Shown here one piece after another: positions 52,072-61,024 of a DNA stretch of 64,000 nucleotides. The stretch comes from Paenibacillus terrigena DSM 21567. Lineage in GTDB: Bacteria; Bacillota; Bacilli; Paenibacillales; Paenibacillaceae. The notes below the pieces were generated by a model. It worked only from the letters and a program-made list of their open reading frames with translations. It was not told the origin of the DNA and ran no database searches. The DNA is taken from NCBI RefSeq assembly GCF_000374845.1, contig NZ_KB895413.1:744001-808000 (forward strand), in the 5' to 3' direction. Numbering within the stretch: the first letter of the stretch is position 1; each line of letters begins with the position of its first letter. Made by a program: the position numbers and the translations under genes.

Positions 52072-53622
52072 ATGTATAAAATATTAGTTGTCGACGACGA
52101 CCGTTCCGAGAGGGAAGGGGTCAAATTTTTGACGAAGCAGTTTAACTGGGATCTTGAAATCGCCGAAGCGGATTGCGGGGAAGCGGCGCTTGCGTACATC
52201 CGTGATGGCAACCCTATCGATATATTGCTTACAGATATACGAATGAGAGAGCTCGACGGGCTGCAGCTTGCGCATCAAGTCAAGGCGTTGTCTCCGCATA
52301 CCAAAATCATTTTTATGAGCGCCTACGGGGAGTTCGAATATGCCCAGAAAGCAATCGATTTGAAAGCGATTCATTATATACTAAAGCCAGTGGAGATCGG
52401 CGAGTTTATGCGCGTTGTGTCGAACGTGATACAGATGTGCGACGAAGATCAGCAAGAAAAAATGAAGAATGAAAGAATCCAGGAAGTTTATTGGAAAGGA
52501 ATCCGCTACGAGAAACAAAAATTTCTATACGATCTCATTCAAGGAAGGGGCATGACCGCGGAAGAAGATAACGAGAACACGGGTACGGTTATCCACTTTA
52601 GCGGGTACCGTTATTTACGGATGGTGATGATACATACCGGAAGTCGTTTTTTTGACATGATCGATCTGGATGCGGAAGCGGTGCTGACGGAGTTAACCGC
52701 TGGGAAAGCCGATTTCGTGAACTTGAATGAAGTGCAGAGCGTTCTATTGTACGAAGGCAAACCGGAAGAAAACGAAGCAGATATTATACAGATGGGAACG
52801 TTACTGGTTGGATTGTTCAAGGAAAATTACAGCATAGACGTCACCATTGTCACTAGTGGACTTATCGAAAATCTCGGGCAAATCAGCAGCGAATATAATC
52901 TGATGGAAACCATGCTCGCAAATAAGTTTTTTATGAAACAAGGGGCGGTGCTCTACACGGGGGAAGTCATTGCGGGAGACCGGGATGTTTCACTATATAC
53001 GCGTAACGTTCTTATTGAAATGATGTCATGGTTGAAGGAAATCGAGGTGGATAGCAGTAAAATCGCTTTTTTGATCGAGCTGCTTCAAGGCGGGAAAACC
53101 GTCTCGGAAAATTACGTAAAATTTGTGTGTACCGATCTATTGAAGTCGATACTTGGTCGTCAGACACCACAAAATGTAAGCGGATACATGATGGGTTTGG
53201 AAAGGATACATCATGCTGCTTCGCTTCATGAACTGTTGAAGGTGATGCAGTCGATCGCTCAAGATTTGGTAACGAGCGTTGAAAAGCCCCAAGAATTGCT
53301 TAGCCGAGTGATTGAAGACATCGTACAACTCATCGACCGGGAGTACAGCAGTGAAATCACGGTGGAGAGCATTGCAAGACAAGTGTATTTGAGTCCGGGT
53401 TATTTGAGCCGGTTATTCAAGAAGTATAAGGGGAAAAGCATCATAAAACATATCACATCGATCCGGCTGGAAAAGGCGGGTGAGCTTCTCCTTACGACGA
53501 ATAAGAAAATAACGGATATTGGCAAGGAGGTCGGATATCCCAACTTTGCTTATTTCTCCTCTTTATTCAAAAATAGTTACGGGAAAACGCCATCCCAGTA
53601 CAGAGAAGAACATGGCCTATGA
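52072..53622 (+). CDS. YesN-like response regulator with AraC-type DNA-binding domain
   Basis: A 516-residue regulator. The receiver (1-120) has acidic residues DDD at 8-10, phospho-acceptor Asp55 in LLTDIRMRE and Lys105 in ILKPVE. A long middle part (~150-400) follows, then the AraC/XylS domain (~415-516) with IARQVYLSPGYLSRLFKKYKG and IGKEVGYPNFAYFSSLFKNSYGKTPSQYR. Start ATG 52072 is seven bases after GGGTGG; ATG 52066 is too near. It overlaps the kinase gene by four bases and probably activates the downstream sugar-import and hydrolase genes. Confidence 0.93.
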   Translation: MYKILVVDDDRSEREGVKFLTKQFNWDLEIAEADCGEAALAYIRDGNPIDILLTDIRMRELDGLQLAHQVKALSPHTKIIFMSAYGEFEYAQKAIDLKAIHYILKPVEIGEFMRVVSNVIQMCDEDQQEKMKNERIQEVYWKGIRYEKQKFLYDLIQGRGMTAEEDNENTGTVIHFSGYRYLRMVMIHTGSRFFDMIDLDAEAVLTELTAGKADFVNLNEVQSVLLYEGKPEENEADIIQMGTLLVGLFKENYSIDVTIVTSGLIENLGQISSEYNLMETMLANKFFMKQGAVLYTGEVIAGDRDVSLYTRNVLIEMMSWLKEIEVDSSKIAFLIELLQGGKTVSENYVKFVCTDLLKSILGRQTPQNVSGYMMGLERIHHAASLHELLKVMQSIAQDLVTSVEKPQELLSRVIEDIVQLIDREYSSEITVESIARQVYLSPGYLSRLFKKYKGKSIIKHITSIRLEKAGELLLTTNKKITDIGKEVGYPNFAYFSSLFKNSYGKTPSQYREEHGL

Positions 53623-55286
53623 TGAAAAAACCGAATAGGATCTTCGCACGGTTCAGATTTAAGCAAAAGCTGTTTATGTCGTATCTCATCGTAACGATCA
53701 TTCCGATGATGGTTCTTGGCGTGTATTCATACGGTCAATCGAGGGAGCTGCTTAATGATCAAGCGAAGCAGGGGATCGAGCGAAACATTAGTACGGCCGT
53801 GAACAGCATCGCGTATAAAATGGATTTATACGACAATTTAATTCACCTGATTGTCGCCAATCGCACGATACAAAAAATCGTGTCGGCTTCGAATGGCGAG
53901 GCGGCCGATTTATCCACGTTGGCCAATCAATTAAAAGAGTTTTTGGACCCCTATTTCAGTATGATGCTATCAACCTATCACGGAATTGACAAGTTGACCA
54001 TATATACTGAGAGTCAGCTTCCGGAGTATGGTGATTACTTACGTTCAGCTAAAAGGGTAGCCGATCAAAGCTGGTATAACGCTGCAGTGAGCAAATTCGG
54101 CATCCGTTGGTATTATGACGAATCACTAAATGCCGCTTATGCGGTATGCAAATTTCCAGAAACCTTCACATCGGGCCACCATGTATTATTCATTCGCATG
54201 AGTATGGAAAGCTTGTTGATGGATTCCGTAAATCTGCTGAGCGATTACGGCCTTATCATTTCGGATTCCAATGGCACTCCGCTATTCACGAATGCACGCG
54301 AGACCAACGGGACCCATCTGATGGGTATCCAGAAGCAAATTCCGAATACGAACTGGACGATCCATTATTATGTACCGATGAATCAAGTATCGGGAAACCC
54401 TGCGCCTATATTGTATGCAACCTTTATCGTGATCGGCATTTGTATCGGTATTATGCTGATCATCATTTCGCTGTTCGCCAATGGGATGCTGCGGCGCATC
54501 TACCAATTGAACTATTGGATGAAACGGGTGGAGAACGGCGGGCTTGAACTGAACATTCAACATTCGTCCAATGACGAAATCGGCGAGCTGATAAACCGTT
54601 TTGCCAATATGTTATCTCGCATTAAAGAGCTGATCCAGGAAGTGCGCCGGAAGGAACTGCACAGACTGCAAGCGCAGATGAACCCGCATTTTTTATACAA
54701 TACCCTTTCATCCGTCAATTGGAAAGCGCTGCAGACCAGATCCTATGAAATAAGCCATATTGTAACATCGCTGTCTAAATACTATCGTACGGCGCTCAAC
54801 AAAGGAGATAACCATACGACCGTCAGGAATGAATTGGAGAATGTGAAATCGTATTTGGACATTATGCTTATTACCAATGATTATCTTTTCGATGTCATCT
54901 ACGAGATCGACGACGATGTCTATCCATTGTACACGATCAACATGATTCTTCAGCCGCTTGTGGAAAATGCGATCAAACATGGCGTACACAAGAAGGCAGA
55001 AGGGAGAGGGACCATCACGATTTCGGCTTCGCTTGGACAAGGTACCGTACAGTTTTCCATCATGGATAACGGACCGGGTATGGATGAGGAGCAGGTCCGC
55101 AAAATGATGGCATTTCGCTCTGGAGGCTATGGTCTCAGAAATGTGCAAGAAAGAATCGAGCTGTTTTTCGGGACAGGTTACGGTCTAACCGTTCAGAGTC
55201 TAGCGGGGATAGGAACAACGATGACGATCACCATCCCGCAAACCGAACAAGACTCAGCACAGTTGGATTGGTCAGAAAATCGATAA
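53619..55286 (+). CDS. YesM-like sensor histidine kinase
   Basis: A 555-residue membrane kinase partnering the AraC-type regulator. TM1 is at ~18-38; an extracellular Cache-type sensor domain follows; TM2 is at ~263-287 and then HAMP. The His_kinase-family phospho-acceptor is in LQAQMNPHFLYNTLSSV, and the ATPase has LVENAIKHG, MDNGPGM and GYGLRNVQERI. The gene starts inside the stop codon of the regulator gene (ATGA). It probably senses an oligosaccharide or its binding protein, since an Lpl-type importer follows. Confidence 0.92.
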   Translation: MMKKPNRIFARFRFKQKLFMSYLIVTIIPMMVLGVYSYGQSRELLNDQAKQGIERNISTAVNSIAYKMDLYDNLIHLIVANRTIQKIVSASNGEAADLSTLANQLKEFLDPYFSMMLSTYHGIDKLTIYTESQLPEYGDYLRSAKRVADQSWYNAAVSKFGIRWYYDESLNAAYAVCKFPETFTSGHHVLFIRMSMESLLMDSVNLLSDYGLIISDSNGTPLFTNARETNGTHLMGIQKQIPNTNWTIHYYVPMNQVSGNPAPILYATFIVIGICIGIMLIIISLFANGMLRRIYQLNYWMKRVENGGLELNIQHSSNDEIGELINRFANMLSRIKELIQEVRRKELHRLQAQMNPHFLYNTLSSVNWKALQTRSYEISHIVTSLSKYYRTALNKGDNHTTVRNELENVKSYLDIMLITNDYLFDVIYEIDDDVYPLYTINMILQPLVENAIKHGVHKKAEGRGTITISASLGQGTVQFSIMDNGPGMDEEQVRKMMAFRSGGYGLRNVQERIELFFGTGYGLTVQSLAGIGTTMTITIPQTEQDSAQLDWSENR

Positions 55287-55385
55287 GGAAGTCAAATAAC
55301 TGATAATGATGCCAATAAACCCCAATGTTATACTTTCCATAAGAAATGAATGCGCATTCATAGAATGAAGGAAGGTGACAGAAGG

Positions 55386-56357
55386 GTGAGCAAAACGACA
55401 GTGTTGGGCGGGCAACCTGAATGGAACAGACGGTCAAAAACCAGGGACGCCAAATCCAAACGTTATGCGTTCAAAAAATACCGGGTATTGTTAATCATGA
55501 TGATTCCTGCCGTATTGTACGTTATCATTTTCAATTACGTACCGATTTACGGTCTATTGATTGCTTTTGAGGATTTTCAAATTACGAAAGGCTTCTTCGG
55601 GAGTCCATGGGTGGGCTTCGCGAACTTTGAGAAAGCGTTTCAAGATCCGTACTTCTATCAGGTGCTTAAAAACACGGTGCTGATCAGCTTGTACCGCATG
55701 CTGTGGGGATTCCCCATTCCGATCATTTTCGCGCTGCTACTCAGCGAAATCAAAAACATGAAATTCAAGAAGTTTGTCCAGACGGCTTCATACCTGCCTC
55801 ATTTTATTTCATGGATTATTTTGGGCGGGATTTTCATGAGTATCTTATCAATGGAAGGGCCGATCAACGCAATTCTTGGCCTTTTCGGCGTCGATCCCAT
55901 TTTGTTTATGGCGGATACCGGATATTTTCGATCTATTCTTGTTATATCGTCAATCTTAGCAAGTTTCGGCTGGAGCTCGATCATTTATTTTGCCGCAATT
56001 TCGGGCATCGACCCACATTTGCACGAGGCTGCTGTCGTTGACGGCGCAGGTCGAATGAAACGAATGATGTATATTACGATTCCGCTGCTCATGCCGGTTA
56101 TCAGCATTATGCTCGTCTTGTCCATGTCAGGAATTCTTGATGCCGGCTTCGACCAAATATTCAACATGTACAATCCGCAAGTATATGATGTCGCCGATAT
56201 TATCGACACGTATGTGTACAGAAAAGGTTTGGTTGATATGGACTATGGTTATGCCACAGCGGTAGGCTTGTTCAAATCGGCGATAGGTCTCATCTTGATG
56301 TTGACGGCGAATGGACTGGCGAGAAGGATGGGAGGCGGTGATTATACATTATGGTAA
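55386..56357 (+). CDS. Carbohydrate ABC transporter permease (LplB-like)
   Basis: A 323-residue permease of the CUT1 family for di- or oligosaccharides, with six transmembrane helices from about residue 37 and the EAA loop HEAAVVDGAGRMKRMMYITIPLL. I start at GTG 55386, nine bases after GGAAGGTG; the frame is open to 55350 without a ribosome site. The gene overlaps lplC by 7 nt. No ATPase is encoded here, which is normal: such importers share a household MsmX-type ATPase. Confidence 0.93.
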   Translation: MSKTTVLGGQPEWNRRSKTRDAKSKRYAFKKYRVLLIMMIPAVLYVIIFNYVPIYGLLIAFEDFQITKGFFGSPWVGFANFEKAFQDPYFYQVLKNTVLISLYRMLWGFPIPIIFALLLSEIKNMKFKKFVQTASYLPHFISWIILGGIFMSILSMEGPINAILGLFGVDPILFMADTGYFRSILVISSILASFGWSSIIYFAAISGIDPHLHEAAVVDGAGRMKRMMYITIPLLMPVISIMLVLSMSGILDAGFDQIFNMYNPQVYDVADIIDTYVYRKGLVDMDYGYATAVGLFKSAIGLILMLTANGLARRMGGGDYTLW

Positions 56358-57223
56358 GGTATGGGGATAAAATCGCAGATATATTGCTGTATGCGTTCAT
56401 GACAGGCGTAATGATCATCACGTTGTATCCGTTCTGGACGCAAGTGATCATCTCGTTGGATGGCGGAGATGCCGCCCACAGTACTTTTAAACTCTTTCCA
56501 AGTTCGATTTCCTTTGACAGCTACAAGCTTGCATTTGATTTTGATGCCTTATGGGTCGGTTATAAAAATACGATCCTTCGGACCTGCCTCGGCGTGATGA
56601 TTAGCATTCTGGCAACTGCGATCACCGCTTATCCATTGTCCAAAAAAGATTTGCCGCTCAATAAATGGGTTACGCGATTTATGTTGATCCAATTTATAAT
56701 CGGAGGCGGCTTAATTCCTAACTATCTATTAATCAAATATCTTGGGATGTATAACACCATATGGGCGCTTGTCGTTCCCGGTATGATCAGCACGTTCAAT
56801 GTGATAATCATGCGCAACTTCTTCCGGTCTCTACCAGAAAGCTTAGAAGAATCGGCGATGGTGGATGGTGCCGGATTTTTGAGAATTTTTATAAGAATCA
56901 TTCTTCCGCTGTCCATGCCTATTATTGCCACGGAAGCGCTGTGGGTGGGAGTCGGGCATTGGAATGCCTGGTTCGACGCCTTGATCTATACGAACGATAC
57001 GAATAAAGAGATGCTGCAACTAGTGCTTCGAAGAATTATTATCCAGAACAACCCCACTCAATTTACTGACATTTTAGCGAAACTGCAAGAAAAAAATCCA
57101 TATTCGGGAATGCAGCTTCAGGCCACCGTCATCATGTTATCGATCCTTCCGATGCTTGTTGTCTATCCTTTTATTCAGAAATACTTCGTAAAAGGCATTA
57201 TGGTGGGTGCTATTAAAGGTTGA
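56351..57223 (+). CDS. Carbohydrate ABC transporter permease (LplC-like)
   Basis: A 290-residue CUT1 permease with six transmembrane helices. The EAA loop reads LEESAMVDGAGFLRIFIRIILPLSMPIIA, and ALWVGVGHWNAWFDALIY is typical for LplC/YtcP. It starts within the end of the LplB-like gene. It forms the heterodimer channel with that protein, fed by the binding lipoprotein encoded next. Confidence 0.93.
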   Translation: MVRYGDKIADILLYAFMTGVMIITLYPFWTQVIISLDGGDAAHSTFKLFPSSISFDSYKLAFDFDALWVGYKNTILRTCLGVMISILATAITAYPLSKKDLPLNKWVTRFMLIQFIIGGGLIPNYLLIKYLGMYNTIWALVVPGMISTFNVIIMRNFFRSLPESLEESAMVDGAGFLRIFIRIILPLSMPIIATEALWVGVGHWNAWFDALIYTNDTNKEMLQLVLRRIIIQNNPTQFTDILAKLQEKNPYSGMQLQATVIMLSILPMLVVYPFIQKYFVKGIMVGAIKG

Positions 57224-57280
57224 CCGAACATGTGGACCTTGTAATAGATTATAAAATGTTAAAAGGGAGAGGGTTTACAA

Positions 57281-58903
57281 ATGACCAAAAAGAAGTTTGG
57301 GTTAACCGCACTCATCTGCTTCATTATGTTGGCTACGATGATGAGCGGATGTGGCACAAGTTCAGATTCGGATAAACCGAAGGATCAACCAACTGCCCAG
57401 TCGGCAGACGGACAAAAAGCAAGTACAGAGAAAACGAAGTTGAAATTCTGGACATATTACCCCGAACAAACCAAAATAGACGGTTATTTCATGAACTTCC
57501 TCAAAAACAAATTCGATTTTGATGCCGAGTTTTATGTTGCTTCTTCTGATACATCCAAAGAAAAGCTGAACCTAGCGATCGCATCCGGCGACATCCCTGA
57601 TTGGTGGAAGAGCCTTAGCTTCCAGGAATACGACAAGCTGATCAAACAAGACGTCGTTGCTGAAATTAAAATGGAGGATCTGGAAAAGTATGCACCTAAA
57701 TACTTGGCGTTCTTGCATAAAGTACTAGGAGATGATCCGTTCAAATATTTACGCAGAGACGGTAAAATTTACGGATTGCCTGGGATATGGGATTTGGCTC
57801 CTCATGGTGGCGTTGTAGGGTTCCGCGAAGATTGGCTTAAGAAGGTCGGGATCACCAAAACGCCGGAGACACTGGATGAGATGGAGGAAGCGTTGAAGAA
57901 ATTCAGGAATGACGATCCGGATGGAAACAGCAAACAGGATACGTACGGCATTACTGGAACTGCCGGGCAAATCGGGGATTTGTTCAGCTTCATATTTGGG
58001 GCGTACGGCGTTTATCCTGGTGCCTTTACGGAAGATAATGGCAAGGTTGTACGAGGCGAGATTTTGCCTGCGGCGAAAGAAGCCTTAACGGTATTAAATC
58101 GTTGGTATAAAGAAGGATTGATTGATCCTGAATTTATTGTGAATAAAGGAAATAACGTACAGGACAAACTGGTTCAAGAAAAATCCGGAGCAGTCGCGAC
58201 CTATTGGTTCGGGCTCGCTCAGGATGGCGTATTCTGCTGCAATGACATCTATGCGGGACTGCACAAGGTGAACCCGAATGCAAGCTTTGCCATGATTCCG
58301 GGACCGAAAGGACCGAATGGTGATTACGGTATGCAGCAGGGAAATGCGCTGTTCGGCGTCGATATCATGTTCGGCAAACAATTGGAGAAAGACCACGACA
58401 AGATGATCAAATACCTCCAGGTGTTCGAATTCACTTCCTTTGAAGTGGAATCCAAAATCGCGCTAACCTATGGCGAAGAAGGGAAAACATTCAAGAAAAC
58501 AGCGGATGGGGGATTCGAATACATTAAACCTTACGACGATCAAAAAGAACGGTGGAAATACGGATTTGGAGGCGCCTATTCTGTTCCGGGCGGATGGAAT
58601 GACGATTACAATGAGGAATTGTCGACTTTTGATACCAAGGATAAATCTATGCTGCCGCTGCGAAGTAAGCTGATGGAATTGGGCACAGGGAAATTTGATA
58701 TTCTTGGGCCGATTGATAGACCTATCTACAATGATTATAAAGAAAGACTGGATAAACTGACGATGCAAACGTTCCTCGATATGATTATCGGCAAAAAACC
58801 GATCAGCGAGTTTGACAACTACGTGGCGGAGTGGAACAAAAAGGGCGGCGATAAGGTCATGGAAGAAGCGCAGCAGGCATTTGAAAAGTTAAACCAACAA
58901 TAA
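57281..58903 (+). CDS. Extracellular carbohydrate-binding lipoprotein (LplA-like)
   Basis: A 540-residue lipoprotein with lipobox MSGC (Cys24) and a Ser/Gln/Asp-rich linker. The mature part is a family 1 solute-binding protein: LKFWTYYPEQTKIDGYF, IPDWWKS, GKIYGLPGIWDLAPHGGVVGFREDWLKKVG and KQDTYGITG. LplA-type proteins of Paenibacillus are about this size. It feeds the two permeases encoded upstream. AAAGGGAGAGG precedes ATG. A strong hairpin follows, so the gene is likely expressed in excess relative to downstream hydrolases. Confidence 0.92.
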   Translation: MTKKKFGLTALICFIMLATMMSGCGTSSDSDKPKDQPTAQSADGQKASTEKTKLKFWTYYPEQTKIDGYFMNFLKNKFDFDAEFYVASSDTSKEKLNLAIASGDIPDWWKSLSFQEYDKLIKQDVVAEIKMEDLEKYAPKYLAFLHKVLGDDPFKYLRRDGKIYGLPGIWDLAPHGGVVGFREDWLKKVGITKTPETLDEMEEALKKFRNDDPDGNSKQDTYGITGTAGQIGDLFSFIFGAYGVYPGAFTEDNGKVVRGEILPAAKEALTVLNRWYKEGLIDPEFIVNKGNNVQDKLVQEKSGAVATYWFGLAQDGVFCCNDIYAGLHKVNPNASFAMIPGPKGPNGDYGMQQGNALFGVDIMFGKQLEKDHDKMIKYLQVFEFTSFEVESKIALTYGEEGKTFKKTADGGFEYIKPYDDQKERWKYGFGGAYSVPGGWNDDYNEELSTFDTKDKSMLPLRSKLMELGTGKFDILGPIDRPIYNDYKERLDKLTMQTFLDMIIGKKPISEFDNYVAEWNKKGGDKVMEEAQQAFEKLNQQ

Positions 58904-58943
58904 GATGAACAATGGTTTCTAGTAAGCTCTCGAACTTGCAGAG

Positions 58944-59000
58944 AAAAGATCGGGCGGCCTTCATTCGAAGGCCGCATGAGTACAGCCGATCTTTTTCTGT
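58944..59000 (+). terminator. Compound terminator after the binding-protein gene
   Basis: AAAAGATCGG and CCGATCTTTT enclose a second perfect hairpin GCGGCCTTC-ATTC-GAAGGCCGC, and Ts follow. It separates the import genes from the hydrolase genes and may act as a partial stop. Confidence 0.85.
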
Positions 59001-59056
59001 TTTTTGTGTTGATGTATTAATTCGGTTTAGTATCCATTTGAGAGGAGCAGTGAATT

Positions 59057-60988
59057 GTGAGCATATCCATTCAAGGTCATAAAATTGTTATCCGGAATGA
59101 TTTCATTCATCGAGAAATCGATATTTCCGCAGGTTTGGCGACAACCCTCTATCATATTCGTCCGAACGGTGAACAGAGGGGGGATTTCTGGTACCCAGTA
59201 TTTTCTTTTGAGTCGAATCTTCCCTATGAAGCGGCTGTGAGCATTGGAGGCCAAACCTATGAAGCCGGACCGTGGAAGCACCGGTTGAATTGGGACAGAG
59301 AAGGGGCTTTTTCTGTTACCAAAGTCGAGCAGGATAGAGGCAGTTTTGGCGATACGCTGCGTTTGACCTGCGTGGGGCGTCATGAGGGAATACCGCCCGT
59401 TGAACTTGTTATCGAGTATGAAATTGCCGACGATCTGCCTTTGCTGACCAAAACCGTACAAGTTCACAATACATCATCGTCACCTATTGTCATTGATAAT
59501 GTAACCGTTGACATCGCCAGATTGTTCGAAGGGAAAATCGAACTGTCCGTATTCAGCGATTATTACTGGAACATTCAGAAAGAGGACGATTATTACGTTC
59601 CGTTCACTCGATTCGAATTTCCGAAGCCGATCGGCATGGAGCTATTACCGGGACAGCACTTTGAAACGTTCAAGTGCTACGAAGCGGTAACATCGGGCAA
59701 TAAAGATGAAGCTTCCATCATCCTGCATCGGCTGTACAAAAAAATTGCGCCTTGGATTACAACGCCGCAAATCAAGCGGATTGTTGACTCCTGCAATTCA
59801 TACGAAGAGCTAATCGAGATGGCCGACAAGTCCGCCGAAGACGGCTTCGAATCGGTCGAGTTATTCGTAGGACAGCTGTTCACGAATACGGGTGATTATA
59901 TCCCGCGCCCGGATCTTTTCCCTAATGGGGATGAAGATATGAAGAAGCTGGTTGATTATTACCACAGCAAGCAAATAACAGTTCTCCCGTACTGCTCGAC
60001 GACGATCGCCTGGCATTCTACCGAGGTTTGCAAGACACATCCGGATTGGCAGTATTTAGGACCCGACGGCCTTCGCTATTCACCGGAAGGGCTGGGCAAT
60101 ATGTGCTATCAGTCGCCATGGGGCGGATATATTCGAGAAAAGCTGCTCCATCTGTTGGATCACATCGGATTTGATGGTCTTGCCATTGATGGTCCATATC
60201 ATGGACTTCCGTGTCTGGCGACCGATCATCATCATGCCAATCCAGAAAGTGTTGAGTTTATGAACTGGATGTGGGAAAAGCGCTTTTTCAAGGAAGTTAC
60301 GGAACGCAATAAAATGATCACCGCACCGCAGGAAATGCAGTCCATGTTCCTTGGCTTGTGCCAACGACCAGGCGGCTATCGCGAAGAAGATCAGAATGTG
60401 ATGGGCGGCATGCGTCTTGTCACACAAACGCGAGCATTCGTATATGATTCGCGATACAAAGATCCGGCCTGTGCGACCTGGACGTCTTGTAATCTGGAAT
60501 TGTACCACGGTCACAGCATCGAGCCATCAGAAGAAAACCCGGCTACTTACGACCATGCGATTGGCGGGATGTTCGGATATGGGCATAGCGGTGTATTGTA
60601 CGGAAGAAATACGTATTTCGGGGAAAAAACGAAGCAAATATTCGATAAATGGATTTCATTCTATAAGAAGTATCGACAAACATTGGCCGGAGAAATGGTC
60701 CATTTGGCACGGCCGAACGGTTATGAACCGGATGCGGTCATGCATGTATCGACAGAAGCGGAAATTCCCGCTGTTATCGTCGTCTTTAATCCGGTCCATG
60801 CTGAGAAAAGCATCATGCTGGAGTTGCCGCTGAAATATGCAGGTTTTGCTGGCAGCGAAACGGCACACATCGATACCATCGGAGCGATACGACTGGATTC
60901 ACGTGGCCATGGCACTGTCACGTTGACACTTCAACCCTATGAGATTGCCATTCTGGAAGTGAAAAGGGAAGATTCTTTGAGTCGTTAA
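59057..60988 (+). CDS. Putative glycoside hydrolase, clan GH-D-like architecture
   Basis: A 643-residue protein with no signal peptide, starting at GTG after AGGAG. Layout: an N-terminal beta-sandwich (~1-235), a barrel-like middle (~240-560) and a C-terminal beta domain (~565-640). The middle contains LFPNGDEDMKKLVDYYHSKQ, HPDW and GFDGLAIDGPYHG. This order resembles the melibiase/GH36 barrel, where the last Asp (378 here) would be the nucleophile. Overall similarity is too low for me to assign a family. It probably acts on the imported oligosaccharide. Confidence 0.65.
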   Translation: MSISIQGHKIVIRNDFIHREIDISAGLATTLYHIRPNGEQRGDFWYPVFSFESNLPYEAAVSIGGQTYEAGPWKHRLNWDREGAFSVTKVEQDRGSFGDTLRLTCVGRHEGIPPVELVIEYEIADDLPLLTKTVQVHNTSSSPIVIDNVTVDIARLFEGKIELSVFSDYYWNIQKEDDYYVPFTRFEFPKPIGMELLPGQHFETFKCYEAVTSGNKDEASIILHRLYKKIAPWITTPQIKRIVDSCNSYEELIEMADKSAEDGFESVELFVGQLFTNTGDYIPRPDLFPNGDEDMKKLVDYYHSKQITVLPYCSTTIAWHSTEVCKTHPDWQYLGPDGLRYSPEGLGNMCYQSPWGGYIREKLLHLLDHIGFDGLAIDGPYHGLPCLATDHHHANPESVEFMNWMWEKRFFKEVTERNKMITAPQEMQSMFLGLCQRPGGYREEDQNVMGGMRLVTQTRAFVYDSRYKDPACATWTSCNLELYHGHSIEPSEENPATYDHAIGGMFGYGHSGVLYGRNTYFGEKTKQIFDKWISFYKKYRQTLAGEMVHLARPNGYEPDAVMHVSTEAEIPAVIVVFNPVHAEKSIMLELPLKYAGFAGSETAHIDTIGAIRLDSRGHGTVTLTLQPYEIAILEVKREDSLSR

Positions 60989-61024
60989 TATTTCAAATTA
61001 TAAAGTGATGGAGATGAGACTCAA